Assembly: GCA_024529925.1 (NCBI GenBank) | Contig: JAFEUB010000911.1 | Span: forward strand, 216,001 to 280,000 | Source: Ophthalmolycus amberensis | Lineage: Eukaryota > Chordata > Actinopteri > Perciformes > Zoarcidae | Length of the DNA stretch: 64,000 nucleotides | Direction of reading: 5' to 3' | Part shown: in pieces, positions 23,419-35,926 of the stretch | How positions within the stretch are numbered: position 1 is the first letter of the stretch | Layout: each line of letters begins with the position of its first letter | Translations under genes and position numbers: made by a program | The notes under the pieces: generated by a model | Databases searched by the model: none | What the model was told of the DNA's origin: nothing | What the model saw: only the letters and a program-made list of their open reading frames with translations

Positions 23419-23466
<48 letters not shown>
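23299..23466 (+). repeat. (CAGA)n/(CAGG)n and (GT)n microsatellites
   Basis: A tetranucleotide tract of CAGA units with CAGG blocks runs from about 23299 to 23367. A perfect GT run of about 43 bases follows at 23424-23466. Confidence 0.9.
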
Positions 23467-23468
<2 letters not shown>

Positions 23469-23940
23469 GCTCATACCAACCAGCCTGTGTCTGTTAGCAT
23501 GCGCGCACATGATCGCTCATCGGACTGTGTGAACATGTGTGCGCATCATCCTCCTCCTCCCTCCACATGATGCTGACGGGATGGCCGAGCACGTTGCCAT
23601 CGGTAACAACTTCCAGCGGGGCAGAGAGGTTCGCTGCTGTTTTTCCTGTCCGACGCAGCGTTCCTTGAAACGAAACGGACTGGAACCCAAACGTGGCTCA
23701 TTTCTGGTGTTGGTCCCCCCCCCCCCCTCCCCCCCATATTATTACAAGAGTACAGTCTAATGTGCCTGCACCACGAGAGGCAGAACAATGTATTTTTGTT
23801 TCATTTTTTTGGTCCCAGACTGAAAAAAGGTTCAAGAAGCTCTGCTGTATGCCATCAGCCTGGTGACGATGCCCTGCATCACCCAGTTAGTCCGCAGCAT
23901 GCTACAGCATGCCAAGCTCTCTCTATAGTTTGACTCTCTT

Positions 23941-23953
23941 GTTTCTTTCTTTC

Positions 23954-24031
<78 letters not shown>

Positions 24032-24035
24032 TCCT
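23941..24035 (+). repeat. (TTTC)n microsatellite
   Basis: About 95 bases of TTTC units with a few CTCT interruptions. Confidence 0.95.
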
Positions 24036-25057
24036 TCTTTATGTTTCTGGGAATTACTCTGTTTTGTTTTTGAGTTATGTGGAGAAAATAATGAAAAGTG
24101 TTTGAAAGAAAGTGACTCTTGGCTCTTGTGTTTTTTAAAATCTTTTTATCTTTCTTCGTGTTGCTGTGTTCAATTCAATTCAATTTATTTTTGTATAGCC
24201 CAAAATCACAAATTACAAATTTGCCTCAGAGGGCTTTACAATATGTACACATTTGACATCCTCTTGTCCCGGAACCCTCACATCAGAACAGGAAAAACTC
24301 CCCAAAAAACCCCTTTAACGGGGAGGAAAGAGGAAGAAACCTGTGGGAGAGCAATAGAGGAGGGATCCCTCTCCCAGGATGGACAGAAGTGCAATGATGT
24401 CATGTGTAGAACAGGATAGTGAATTACAACACATTCAATGTAATTACAGCACATTCAATGTATGACACAACCACGGCAGGAGGCAACACCTGGTCCAGGT
24501 AAACCCGGATACACAGGAACCTGTGAGGCGAGAAAGCACAGAGACTCTGGTGAAGAAGCAGGTCAATAATGTGCATTAATGGTATCGGTAATATGAAATA
24601 GTAATGTGAGTAATAATAAAAGTGATATTAGCAGTTGGAGTCAGCAGGGCCATGGTAGGAGGAAGGACCAGGGTCCAGATGAAACCATGCTCCATGGAAA
24701 CCTGTGAGGAGAGGAAGCACAAGGACTCCGGGGAAGAGACAAAATCAGTACTGTGCATTAATGGTATCGGTAATAGGATTAATAATGTTAATAATGAAGA
24801 TCGTAGTAGGTGTCAGCAGGGCCATGGCTGGTTGAAGAACCAGTGTCCAGATAAAACTGCGGTCATCCTGTGAGGCGAGAAAGCACAAATACTCCGGGGA
24901 AGAAGTAAAGTTAGTAATGAGCATTAATGGGACATCAATGCATACAGACGGAGGTGAAGAAGAGGAGGAGAGAGGTGCTCAGTGTAGGAAGTCCCCCTGT
25001 AGTTTTTGCCTATACCAGTTTGTCCATGGGCCGGTCCAAGGCAAGCCAGAGCCAGCC

Positions 25058-26128
25058 CTAACTATAAGCACTATCAAAGAGGAAAGTCTTAAGCCTACTC
25101 TTAAATGTGGTGAGTGTGTCTGCCCCCCGGACTGAAACGGGAAGCTGGTTCCACAGAAGAGGAGCTTGATAACTGAAGGCTCTGGCTCCCATCCTACTTT
25201 TTAAGACTCTAGGAACCACAAGTAACCCTGAATCACTGGATCGCAGCTCTCTAGTAGGGCAGTATGGTACTATAAGCTCTTTAAGATATGATGGAGCCTG
25301 ACCAATTCGGGCTTTGTAGGTAAGTAAAAGGATTTTAAATTCTATTCTAGATTTTACAGGGAGCCAGTGCAGAGAAGCTAATACAGGAGTAATATGATCT
25401 CTCCTCTTAGTTCTTGTTAGTACACGAGCTGCAGCATTCTGGATCAGCTGGAGAGATTTAAGAGACTTATTAGAGCAGCCTGAAAATAAGGAATTGCAAT
25501 AATCTAGTCTAGAGGTAACAAATGCATGAACTAATTTCTCTGCATCGCTTTGAGATAGGATGTGCCTGATTTTTGAAATATTACGTAGGTGAAAAAAGGC
25601 AGTCCTAGAAATAAGTTTTATCTGAGAGTTGAAATACAAATCCTGATCAAAGGTAACTCCAAGATTCTTGACGGTGCTGCTGGATGCCAGCGCAATGCCA
25701 TCTAGAGAAACTATATCATTAGATAACTGATTTCGGAGGTGTTCTGGGCCGAGTAGAATAACTTCAGTTTTGTCTGAGTTTAACATCAGGAAGTTGCAGG
25801 TCATCCAGGTTTTTATGTCCTTAAGACACGCTTGCAGTTTAGCAAGCTGGTTGGTTTCGTCTGGTTTGATCGATATATATAATTGAGTATCATCTGCATA
25901 ACAATGAAAGGTTATAGAGTGTTTTCTGATAATATTGCCTAAAGGAAGCATATATAAGGTGAACAAGATTGGTCCAAGCACAGAACCTTGTGGAACTCCA
26001 TAACTGACGTTGGTCTTCATCGAGGCTTCATCATTTACATAAACAAACTGAGATCGATCCGATAAATAGGATCCAAACCAGTTCAGTGCGGTTCCTTTGA
26101 TGCCAATATAATGTTCCAGTCTCTGCAA
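25058..26128 (-). pseudogene. LINE ORF2 reverse transcriptase C-terminal part
   Basis: The frame continues the reverse transcriptase with GVPQGSVLGPILF, the catalytic YADD (CYADDTQLYI), SRLDYCNSLFSG and HITPVLASLHWLPV. The metal-binding motif A (DLSAAFDT) is upstream in a different frame, so the enzyme is not encoded intact. Confidence 0.85.
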
Positions 26129-26162
26129 CAGGATGTAGTGGTCTATAGTGTCGAACGCAGCA

Positions 26163-27209
26163 CTAAGGTCTAACAGGACAAGAACAGAGACTGAGTCCTT
26201 TGTCTGATGCGATTAGAAGGTCATTAGTTATTTTTACCAGAGCTGTCTCTGTGCTATGATGCTTTCTAAATCCTGACTGAAAATCCTCAAATAAACTATT
26301 GTTACACAGAAAGTCACACAACTGATTTGCAACTGCTTTCTCAAGGATCTTAGAGAGGAAGGGAAGGTTAGAGATCGGTCTATAGTTGGCCAACACCTCT
26401 GGATCCAGAGTGGGCTTCTTAAGAAGAGGTTTAATCACAGCTACTTTGAAGGACTGTGGTACATGACCTGTTACTAAAGACAGGTTGATGATATCTAATA
26501 AAGTTGTGCTAATTAATGGTAGCACTTCTTTAAGCAGCCTAGTCGGTATAGGGTCTAAGAGACAGGTGGAAGGTTTAGACGTAAAAATTGTTGAAGTCAG
26601 TTTGTCAAGGTCAATGGGAGTAAAGCCATCTAAACATATATCAGGGTTTACAGCTGTTTCTAAGGTTACTCTATTTGTGGAAAGATCGGTCGAGGGCAGG
26701 AGATTATTAATGTTCTCTCTAATAATTATAATCTTATCATTAAAGAAGTTCATGAAGTCATTGCTACTGAGGTCTATAGGGATACTCGGCACAACAGAGC
26801 TGTGACTCTCTGTCAGCCTGGCTACAGTGCTGAAGAGGAACCTGGGGTTGTTCTTATTTTTCTCTATTAACGATGAGTAATAAGCTGCTCTGGCATTACG
26901 GAGGGCCTTCTTATATGTCTTAAGACTGTCTCGCCAGAGTAACCGAGATTCTTCCAAGTTAGTGGAACGCCATGTTCTTTCAAGTTTTCGCGATGTTTGC
27001 TTTAATTTGCGGGTTTCAGGGTTATACCATGGAGCGAATCTCCTTTGTTTTACCAACTTCTTTTTTAAAGGAGCAATAGAGTCTAGTGTCCTTCTCAGTG
27101 AGCTTGTAGCACTGTCGACAAGATGATCAATCTGGTTCGGACTAAAGTTAGCACAGGAGTCCTCCGTCACATCGAAGCATGGTATTGAGTTAAATACAGA
27201 CGGAATCAC
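26163..27209 (-). pseudogene. LINE ORF2 linker and reverse transcriptase N-terminal part
   Basis: The frame holds the region between endonuclease and reverse transcriptase, then LANYRPISNLPFLSKILEKA and FQSGFRKHHSTETALVKI. It ends a few codons after ASDKG, where a base appears missing near 26195: the expected SVLVLLDLSAAFDT continues in the next frame. Confidence 0.85.
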
Positions 27210-27536
27210 TTCTTTAAATTGAGCCTACGGCACCATCAGATAGACATCTAGTGTAGTAACTCTTGCTTAACGGTGTACACTCCGTTAGTAAGAATTCAAA
27301 GGTTATTAGATAATGGTCCGATAGAAGAGGGTTCTGTGGATAGACTATTAAATCTTCCATGTTAATGCCATAAGTCAGAACCAGGTCGAGAGTGTGGTTA
27401 AAACAGTGAGTGGGTTTCTGTACATTCTGACAGAAACCAATCGAAATCTAATAATGAAATAAATGCAGTACTGAGGCTATTGTTCTCGACATCCACATGA
27501 ATATTAAAGTCACCTACAATAATTACTTTATCTGTT

Positions 27537-28061
27537 TTAAGGACTAGACTTTCTAGTCCTTAGTCGGAATAATTCCGATAAAAATTCCGAATACGGACCT
27601 GGGGCCCGGTACACTATAACAAATATAACTGGCTGTATTGTTTTCCAGGTTGGGTGTGAAAGACTAAGAACCAAGCTTTCAAATGAGCTATAGTCTAGTT
27701 TAGGTTTAGGGTTTAATAATAGGCTAGAGTCAAAGATGGCTGCTACTCCACCTCCTCGGCCGGCGCCTCGAGGAATGTGAGTATTGATATGACTTGGAGG
27801 AGTTGATTCATTTAGGCTGACATATTCATCATTACTCAGCCAGGTTTCAGTAAGACAAAATAAATCAATATGATTATCTGATATTAGCTCATTTACTAGT
27901 AGAGCTTTAGATGACAAAGATCTGATATTTAAGAGTCCACATTTAATTATCCTATTTTGTTGTACTGTTGCGGTAGTTTTAACTTGGATTAAGTTATTTT
28001 GTTTAACTCCTCGATCGTTTATTTTTGATTTAATTAATTTAAGTGGCCGTGGGGCAGACAC
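27537..28061 (-). pseudogene. LINE ORF2 endonuclease part (frame-broken)
   Basis: The - strand frame encodes an APE-type endonuclease N-terminal half: IKCGLLNIRSL, LFCLTETWLS, RGGGVA and VIVYRAPGP. The frame is lost near 27540. Downstream in another frame the motif VGDFNIHVD (about 27525-27500) continues the endonuclease fold, followed by stops up to 27210. The protein is therefore not produced intact. Confidence 0.8.
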
Positions 28062-28157
28062 AGTCTCTATGTGGTTTTGCGTGAGTAACTGCTCTAATGG
28101 AAGCTCAGAGGAGTGTGTAAGACTGCAACTCTGCTTCCTGGTCTGATCTCTGGGTTG

Positions 28158-28844
28158 TCATGGACCAGGTCCATACAGAAACTGGGTCAGATTTGCAGAG
28201 ATGAGATCTGCTCCATCCAAAGTAGGATGAATGCCGTCCCTCCTAAGCAAACCAGGTTTTCCCCAGAAAGTGTCCCAGTTATCTACGAAGCCCACATTGT
28301 TTGCTGGGCACCACCAAGACAGCCAGCGGTGAAACGATGACATGCGGCTAAACATTTCATCATTGGTCAGATTCGGGAGGGGGCCAGAGAAAACTACGGA
28401 GTCCGACATGGCTTTTGCGTATGTACACACAGATTCCACATTTACTTTAGTGATCTCAGAGAGCCGTAGCCGGCTGTCATTCCCGCCGACGTGAATAACA
28501 ATCTTACTGTATTTACGGTTATCTTTAGCCAATACTTTCAGGTCGGACTCAATGTCGCCTGCTCTGGCCCCGGGTATACATGTAACTGTAGCCTCTGGTG
28601 TAGCTAACTTCACGTTTCTCAGAATAGAGCTACCTATGACCAGAACTCTGCTGGGTGCAGAAGACCCGTTTGTAACGCGAGGTGGCTGCTGGCGAGTCGA
28701 GTGCTTCGCCCCAGGTTTAAGCCTCCCGGGAGCAGTCACCCGGCCCCCCGGCTGCTCGGGGGCTGCAGGGAGACGGTTAGCGGGAGCCACGTCTGTTTGG
28801 GCCGCATCGGCTACGCCCGCAGTCACCAGCGTCTTAGCTTCCAT
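28158..28844 (-). CDS. LINE ORF1 with SGNH/GDSL esterase-like domain
   Basis: This 228-codon frame begins with ATG at 28844. The N-terminal 65 residues are Pro/Ala-rich and look disordered. After them the motifs of an SGNH hydrolase appear: VLVIGSSIL at about 67-75 (block I, nucleophile Ser), HVGGND at 118-123 (block III, Gly and Asn), and RRDGIHP at 201-207 (block V, catalytic Asp203 and His206). Esterase-type ORF1 proteins are known from CR1/L2-clade LINEs, where they may act in RNA or membrane binding during retrotransposition. The frame is intact although ORF2 downstream is broken. Identification rests on motifs and on position directly before the endonuclease. Confidence 0.8.
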   Translation of the reverse strand: MEAKTLVTAGVADAAQTDVAPANRLPAAPEQPGGRVTAPGRLKPGAKHSTRQQPPRVTNGSSAPSRVLVIGSSILRNVKLATPEATVTCIPGARAGDIESDLKVLAKDNRKYSKIVIHVGGNDSRLRLSEITKVNVESVCTYAKAMSDSVVFSGPLPNLTNDEMFSRMSSFHRWLSWWCPANNVGFVDNWDTFWGKPGLLRRDGIHPTLDGADLISANLTQFLYGPGP

Positions 28845-28870
28845 GGTGCGGAGCCGTACTTCTATCTCGC

Positions 28871-30199
28871 TAAGTGTTGTGTCTTTACAGTTAGTTTGTG
28901 TGTGTGTGTGTGTGTGCGTGTATCAGGCAGCATCCCTGATGCAGAGAGGGAGTGGCACGGGGCTGGTTAAGAGGGAGGGGTGCGGTTACTATAGCAACCG
29001 TAACTGAATTTTCTCAGTGGAGGGGCGTGGTCTGTGTTCGGGGGGGGGGTTTACCTCTCGAGACCAATGTTCTTCTCAATAAGAGTGAGGATGGGGGGAC
29101 AGGAGAAACTAGAGAAGAAGGACGTGGATGGAACAAGTACTTCTGTGTTTATTCAACATTTAAACATCTTTTGAGGGGATGTTTCCATCATCTGTGACGA
29201 AGCATGGTCAGGTGTCCCGATGGATGCAACACCACATCCATCAGCAAGTGTCCTGCTGCATCAGGTTTCAACACGGACATCTGCTGCCATCTTCTGGTCC
29301 TCGATGTGGATTACACAACAGCACCCAGGGTCCTTTGATTCGCACAGAGGAGTGAACTATGAAGATACTATTTAACTGGTATGAATCATTGCTGCTGCCA
29401 CCCAAGACATAAAGTATTTGAATCATTACAGGGGCTTTAGTGACTCACCAGCCGGACTTCCATCCTCTTGGCAAAACTATATTTCAATAGAATTATGTTA
29501 CCCTTTTATACTCATCACTAGTACTTATTAATGACAACTCTGGTAATAATACTAGTTCTTAAATATTGTGTATTTATATGTTTCTAATTTTAAGAGTCAG
29601 TGGTAAACGTCCTGGTACTTTCTAATAAGATTTTTCATATTTCCCTCTAAAACTCAAAAAGTAACAAAACTAAAAGTAATAACTGAAATAGTGGTTGGGG
29701 TGTATACCATAGCTTTCATACTAAATAGATTACATACCATCGGTTTAACGTGTAGGCCTGTCTGGTACTTTAAAGCTCCAGTAATAAAGCTGAGATATGT
29801 ATGAGCGCATGAGAAAAAGATTTGCTATAGCAAGGCAGCGGATATCCCTCTGAGCCAATCACGAGAGAGGCCTCACGTGCAGACTGGACTCGCAGCCAAT
29901 CAGAGAAGACATTTCGATGAGGTGGGCTGGTCTCGCTGCTAACGTTAATGTTATACACAGCTGTGTTTTCCTCGATTTCGAGACTCATGACAGAATGCAG
30001 GGAGCGCAGAACAACATGTTGCACTAAATTCATTCACGGACCCCCGAACAGTCGTTTTGAGTTTTTTTGTTTTCTCCACAGCGGCGGTTGTTAACGTAAT
30101 GTCTCGGAAATATTTTTATATTATTTTTCAACGGCAGCAGCAGTAGTTTCATGCCACACTAGTTATGTTTTTAAACTTAAACCTAGCATAAACTTGTTA
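28871..30199. other. Intergenic DNA upstream of zcchc14
   Basis: No gene is recognised. A GT run lies at 28896-28917, inside or next to the LINE 5' end. Two CCAAT boxes (29854-29858 and 29895-29899) and an E-box CACGTG (29874-29879) lie 0.95-1.0 kb upstream of the zcchc14 ATG. They could be distal promoter elements or part of a repeat. Confidence 0.5.
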
Positions 30200-30851
30200 G
30201 CGGTTCGGGGATTCTGTCGCTTGGGCTTCAGCCGACTGCTCCTCGCGCACATTTGAGGAAAACCATGAGGACGGAGGAGCAACGTTACAGGAAGGGATTG
30301 TTGTGTCGTGTGGGACAGCAGAGCGGGGCGGCTCCGGTCACAAAGTCTCTCCGCGAGCGTCTCCTTGAATGGGGCGGTGTGTTTTGATCCGCTCTGCCAT
30401 CCTGCAAAAAGTACCGTCGGGGGAGGAGGGCGGGGGGCAGCGGTCCGACCGGCGGAGAGGGACTCCTGGCTGCCGGGGCTGCGGGCTGAACACAAAGCCA
30501 GACCACTTTGGATTCATATTTGGGGAGATTATGGTTCGGAAAAGGCCTGCCGCTCCGTCGCCGCTGGTTCTCCAACAAAGGAAATACCTGTAGCATCTCT
30601 CACTTCAGCGCTGTGACCGCCGCGGAAACGGAACACGGCGTCAGTCGCTAGTTGGTGAAAGTTGACAAGTTAGCTCTCGACTTGGCCAACTCGAGAGTAG
30701 CGCTCCAGCGCAATTACGCGCGCGCGCACGCAGGCATACACGCGCGCTCCCTTTGTTGTGAAGTTTACTCTCCGTTGAAAGTCTGCAGTTTCAATTGCAC
30801 ACATTTTTCAAAACCCTCAACTCGAGTTCCATTGGGAGTGGATGTGTGAGG
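30200..30851 (+). promoter_or_regulatory. zcchc14: CpG-rich promoter region and 5' UTR of zcchc14
   Basis: CpG density rises sharply from about 30200 and continues into exon 1, including an alternating CGCGCGCGCACGC stretch at about 30717-30730. No TATA box is evident, as expected for a CpG-island promoter. The transcription start cannot be set from sequence alone. A short-context ATG at 30842 precedes the main start in another frame (see findings). Confidence 0.6.
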
Positions 30852-31346
30852 ATGGTGGAGAGCCGGAGCAGCGTGCAGAGGGAGGGGGTGTACCGCTGGT
30901 TCTCCTCCCTCACCTCCGCCCAGAGAGCCGAGTTCCTGTGCGGCCTCCTGGACCTCTGCGTCCCCATCGAGCTCCGCTTCCTCGGCTCCTGCCTGGAGGA
31001 CTTGGCCCGCAAGGACTACCATTCCCTCCGGGATGCGGAGATCAAAGCCAACAACCCCGCCGACCTGTCGGGTCTCACCAACATCACGGACGAGGTGGTG
31101 CGCAGCAAGCTACTGGTGTCCCTCGCCCTGCTCGGCGCGGACAACCGGGAGGCGGCGGGGGTCCTGTACCGGACCCTGACTCACATAGACACGGTGATCA
31201 ATAACTACGGCTTGGCGTTGAACGACGGGAGGACCGAGGAGCAGTTCCTGTTGCTTTTCACCATGGCCTCTCACCACCCGGCCTTCAGCTTCCACCAGAA
31301 GCAGGTGCTGAGGCAGCAGCTCGGCCAGGTCCAGGACATCCTGCAG
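30852..31346 (+). CDS. zcchc14: zcchc14 exon 1 (conserved N-terminal domain)
   Basis: The exon runs from ATG at 30852 (A at -3, G at +4, a strong Kozak context) for 165 codons to the donor CTGCAG|GTGAGA. It starts MVESRSSVQREGVYRWFS and includes CGLLDLCVPIELRFLGSCLE, DLARKDYHSLRDAEIKAN and YRTLTHIDTVINNYG, the signature of the ZCCHC14/ZCCHC2 N-terminal domain. No in-frame ATG lies just upstream. If the donor is not used, the frame stays open to 31466. Confidence 0.95.
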
Positions 31347-34300
31347 GTGAGAGGGACGCTCCAAGGGAAAAGCCTCCAGAAAGTGCACACGGTTATCAGG
31401 AGCAGGGGTAATAGAACAATCATTGAAAAGAAGAACCCATATTCAGTCACTTTCAAGGGAAAATAATGTGCTTGGAACAATTTAAATAATGTATTTATGC
31501 TAGTAGAGTGAAGTGTAGAAAATACTTGGATGCCAAGTCTTTGTTGGGAATAAGTGCCACTTTTTCAACATTTATATCTGATGCACAGAACTTATGCAAA
31601 TGCTTTTAACTTGTATAGATTGTTCCACTCAGTTGCCGACACATTTGTTTACGGACACAGTCTGTATAAGGTGATTAAAAAGTCTCAACATGTTAAAAAA
31701 ACCTGTACACATGTACTGGCTCCAAAAACGGTCCCGTAAAGTCTCATGGGTGTGAATGACATCAACAAAAAAACAACAGGTAGTGAAAGTTCCACTCCAT
31801 GGCTGACTGAGAACATGCGGTTACCCATTGTGGGAACAAAAAGGTGACATGAAAGAGCTCATAAAGCAGGCGAGATGACCTCATGGCGAACATGCTGCAG
31901 GACGTTCCTCTGCCGTGAATCCTCATCTCTCTGAAGGTGTCCGCTCCGGGATACGAGAGCCCCGTACATTCAGAGCACTGGGCGTTGTCAACCAGTGCTG
32001 GGATGCTTCTTGAGTTATTATCACCACGTCCGCCCATCCATCAGGCTCCGGGGCCACAGGTGAGGGTTTTTCACTCGCTCAGAGGAGAGGAAAAGTAGCT
32101 TGTAGCAGGTGAAACACGGGGTAATTTCAGGCTTTTCTGAGCCCTGGCAGAGGAAATATGTTACAGCACACTGACATGTTAACTACACACCAAAATTACA
32201 GGTGAGACGTAGTCAATGACAGGCTGCCAGTTGACACAACAGACCTCAGTCATGTGTCACTCAGAACAAAGCAAGTTGCATGGCCAAAATAACCATTTTC
32301 CTTTTTATAGTTCAAAAAACATACTTATGGGTTCTCTCTATGATACTCAGAGCCTTAAAATAGCCTCAAACAACTATTTGCTATTTGATAGAGTGGAGTA
32401 ATGTGTAACTGAGCAGAGAATGAAGTGCCTCCCCCTCTGGGTGTGTTTTTATCCGAGCTCCTCTGTGCTTTGTTGACATAGCCGGGCTGGTCTGGTGTGA
32501 TTTTAGTGCATGTGAGCGTGCCCGACTGGTTAGCTCATGACCGTAGCTCTGCACTGCTCTCATATGGCGGTAACAGCTGATAACGCTGCCCCCGACCGAT
32601 GGCGTTGCGGGCGCCAGCACCGTTAGCTCTGTCAGCACCGTCAGCAACAAGTCGGCGGCTCACTGTTTGCTCTGTCAGCACCGTTTGCCGTTGTTTGCAC
32701 TGTTAGCGCTGTAACGCAAGAGTCCACATGGCCAAAGCGACATCACACCATCACACACGGCCCTTGGCGGGGGTTCCGTGCTGCATGTTTTCGCCTGTCC
32801 ATGCACATCCAAACATTTTCTAACTACGCCCACGCGTATGGGCGTGGAAAATGGAGAACTTTGAGGAGCTTTGGGAAGAGACGGTGGATTGTTCCTAACA
32901 TAGTGTAATGACAGAGGCACTGGAGAAACAAAAAGGCAGTCAGGGATGTTCCATTCATACATTTTCAGCAACAAATTTGTTTCTTTTAAGGTGAAAGCTG
33001 GGGTGGGTTGTAAATATATTTGTTTAAACTCTCATTACATCCAGACAACAATCAATAGATTCAAATAAATTGGTATTTGTGGCTGTCGTTGGACTCTAAT
33101 GAGCTCGTCCAATCATTTCATTCTGACTGAATGTCCTACCTGCCTGCTCCCTCTTCACACTCCTCACAAGCTGCTCGCTTTACAGCTGTGAGTGCCAACA
33201 ATAGACATGTTCATTGTTTACATTTATTATGATCATTTTGGAGGAGTGTCTGTGGCCTGAAGGAAGACGGTCAGTGTTGCCGTCTTGGCGACTTTCTTGC
33301 TAGATTAGCAACTTTTGGAGCTAGAGCTGGAGTAAAGTGTTGGCAACACAAGAGTTCGATCATTTTTTTAAAAATGTGCTCTTGCTGGTTTCTCCAATGT
33401 TTCCTACCTAAGCTTTAAGTGATGAGTCCATGCTACTGTCACCTGTCACTACGCTGCATTTCCCCAGTTTAACAAGTGGGGGTACAGGACAGCAAAATAC
33501 CTTTTTATCACCCGCGATAAAAAAGACTTGAGATAAGTAGAAAATGAGATGACACAGCTTACTCTGTGTTTCCCATTTAACATCTTACTGCACATGTTGG
33601 TTGTTGCAGGTGAGCACGGGAGGAGGAGGAGGAGGAGGAGGAGGAGAGGCTCAAGCAGCAGGCTGTGGCGGGGATCGTCCCTCTCAGCCACATCACCACT
33701 ATCACCATCAGACCGGGTCCCTGCCACTGGCCTCATCGGCCCCCGCTGCCTGCTCCCCGCCCGCTGCCAGCACCACCTGCCTGCCTCCATCCGCCTGCCA
33801 ACCCTGCCACACACACTGCACCTGCTGGCACAAGGTAGGGAGCAAAACGGCAGCTCATCGGTCTTGTGTGTCGTTGCCTTTTTTTTCTTCTTCTTTTTTT
33901 CGGACTTCTGTCACTTTTTCGCAAAATTGGTGATTCATGGTTTCTTCTGCAAACGGGCGGTGTCACGAGAGTAGTATGAGTAGTGTTATGACTGATTGAT
34001 GCAGTCATATGAATGGTTTCATCAGCGTTTTATTATTTGTTAAAACAAAAAGCCACACCATCTGCCTCTGGCGGCAGATTGGTGGTGCTGTGTTGTGCCG
34101 TTCGGCACCATCCAGACAACGACATGATTTCCTGAAGCAGCATCTTTCCCTTTTTTTAAAGGAATACTTCACCATTAAAATGACTACTCATCCCGTTTTA
34201 CCTTGAATTCTTAAATAAAACTTTGTTTTTCTCGCATGCCTCCACGGTGAATGTTTTGATAAATTGAAGTAAATGGGGCTTCATTTAACAGCAAAACAAT

Positions 34301-35884
34301 ATTTAAAAAAAAAATAGGTTTACAAACTCTCACACAACTCGTGCCGTATAATACAAGTCTAATTATCCAGTCGTATGCTCACTACTTCACAAACACATGC
34401 TTCTTCACTAAAACCTGACTATTTAAAATGTTTGCACAGAAACGGTCTCACGCTTGCTCAGGCGTGATACTGCGAGGTGTTTTAAATTTGAATCTTTTAG
34501 CGAAAGTCCATGGGTTTGGGAATTAGTGAGCATAATGAGACTTCATATACTTTAATTCATCAAGACCTTTCACTCTTTTTGGATTCTTCGTTCACCGCGG
34601 ATGCGTTCAAGGAAACCAAAGTTTCCTTCAAGTGACACGAGGTGAGTAATTGATGTACAAATGGTCATTTTGTGTTCCTTTAAGACTTTGTTGTCAAGCT
34701 TCCCCGTGATTGGCTCTGCTGTTTCAGAACGATGAGAGCACTGATGTGACTGGCTGATGACAGTTTTCAATCACCACACCCTCCAATTTACATTCCACCT
34801 ATTTAACTATTGTTCTGAAGCTGTTAGCTAGCTAAATCGCTAGCAGGTCATTTTGGCCGAACAGTCCATATTATTCAACAACTCTGCTGATGCTAGCTTT
34901 CACGCCAGCTACATGTGTTAGCAATCGCGAGTTATGTGCACAACAAGATAAGGTAAGCTGACAGGTCATCATAGATGATAGGAAGCTAAATTAATTAAAT
35001 CAATATGTGTAAAAGGCCCATCCGGTCCATCAAGTTATTCTCTATTACAAAAAGAGAGTCGCTGCTTGATGGCTAGAGCTTTGCCAGTGTCGCGCTAACA
35101 CACACCAGGTGTTTTGAGTTGCAAACGTACACGCTTTTCATGAACTGGCTCCAGATTGAACAGCTGTTGCATCATATCAATTAGGAAAACAAACAAGAAA
35201 TGCAAGGTAAACATAAGACATGTGCTCAAAATATGATTACTAAATAGTTTTGAGAAAGATTATAGCAAGGATTTACTTTAGACACTATCGTCTGCTATGC
35301 TAACTGTGCGACTGAGACACCGTGAAACAGCTCACTTTCTGCTTATCCCAGCTCAGTTTGCTTTGGTTTGCAACCAGATCAGTGGTCAACCATAAAAGTC
35401 CAAATATTTATAATAAAGGCAAAGAGGACAGGAACAAAAAGACTGTATGTGGTCCCTCTGTTAGGATGAAAATCGGAGATCATAGGGGGAAGGGAGACAT
35501 GGGGATTTCCCAATGATGCAGGGAGCTAAGTGTCTCATTAAACCTCTGTTACAATCACATCTGGGATCAACTTGCCCACAGCCGGTGAGGGATTATTCAG
35601 GCATGAGTAAGAAACTGGTCTGAGTCCATCGACGCGAGCGAGATTGCGAGAGACGGGAAAAGAAAAGTTAAAGAAGCATAAGGTCGGGTGTTTTGTTCCT
35701 CTCTTCATTCACACAGACGTAGACGTACACACAGAGGCAGGCAGGAATACTGTCTGAACGTGTGTGAGCAGCGAAGGGAAAGTACCCGGCTCAGAGTGGA
35801 GCGTTTGTATTTAGTGTTTTGTTGCCCTTGGCTCCTGCTTAGTGCAGGTCAGCACATTTCTCTATGCTGAAATCAACCCTCTGT

Positions 35885-35926
<42 letters not shown>

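Larger units (their letters stand above)
21807..24171. other. jph3 3' UTR and intergenic DNA
   Basis: No gene is recognised. The first part must hold the jph3 3' UTR, but I could not place its polyadenylation site. Simple repeats include a GT stretch at 22430-22460, GACA/GGCA at 23299-23367, (GT)n at 23424-23466 and TTTC tracts at 23941-24035. Confidence 0.6.
24172..28870 (-). mobile_element. Nearly full-length L2-like LINE
   Basis: On the - strand the order is ORF1 (28844-28158, SGNH-esterase-like), ORF2 endonuclease (28061 to about 27440), ORF2 reverse transcriptase (27209-25058), and a 3' region ending in an (AATTG)n tail at about 24172-24186. The tail region contains the common fish sequence TTTTTGTATAGCCCAAAATC (as + strand). 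ORF1 is uninterrupted, while ORF2 is broken by several frameshifts and stops. The 5' end is set near 28870 only because ORF1 starts at 28844; the true 5' UTR could extend further. Direct repeats inside the 3' UTR (24480-24900, with GGCGAGAAAGCACA and AATGGTATCGGTAAT repeated) look like tandem units. The element fills most of the spacer between jph3 and zcchc14. Confidence 0.85.
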
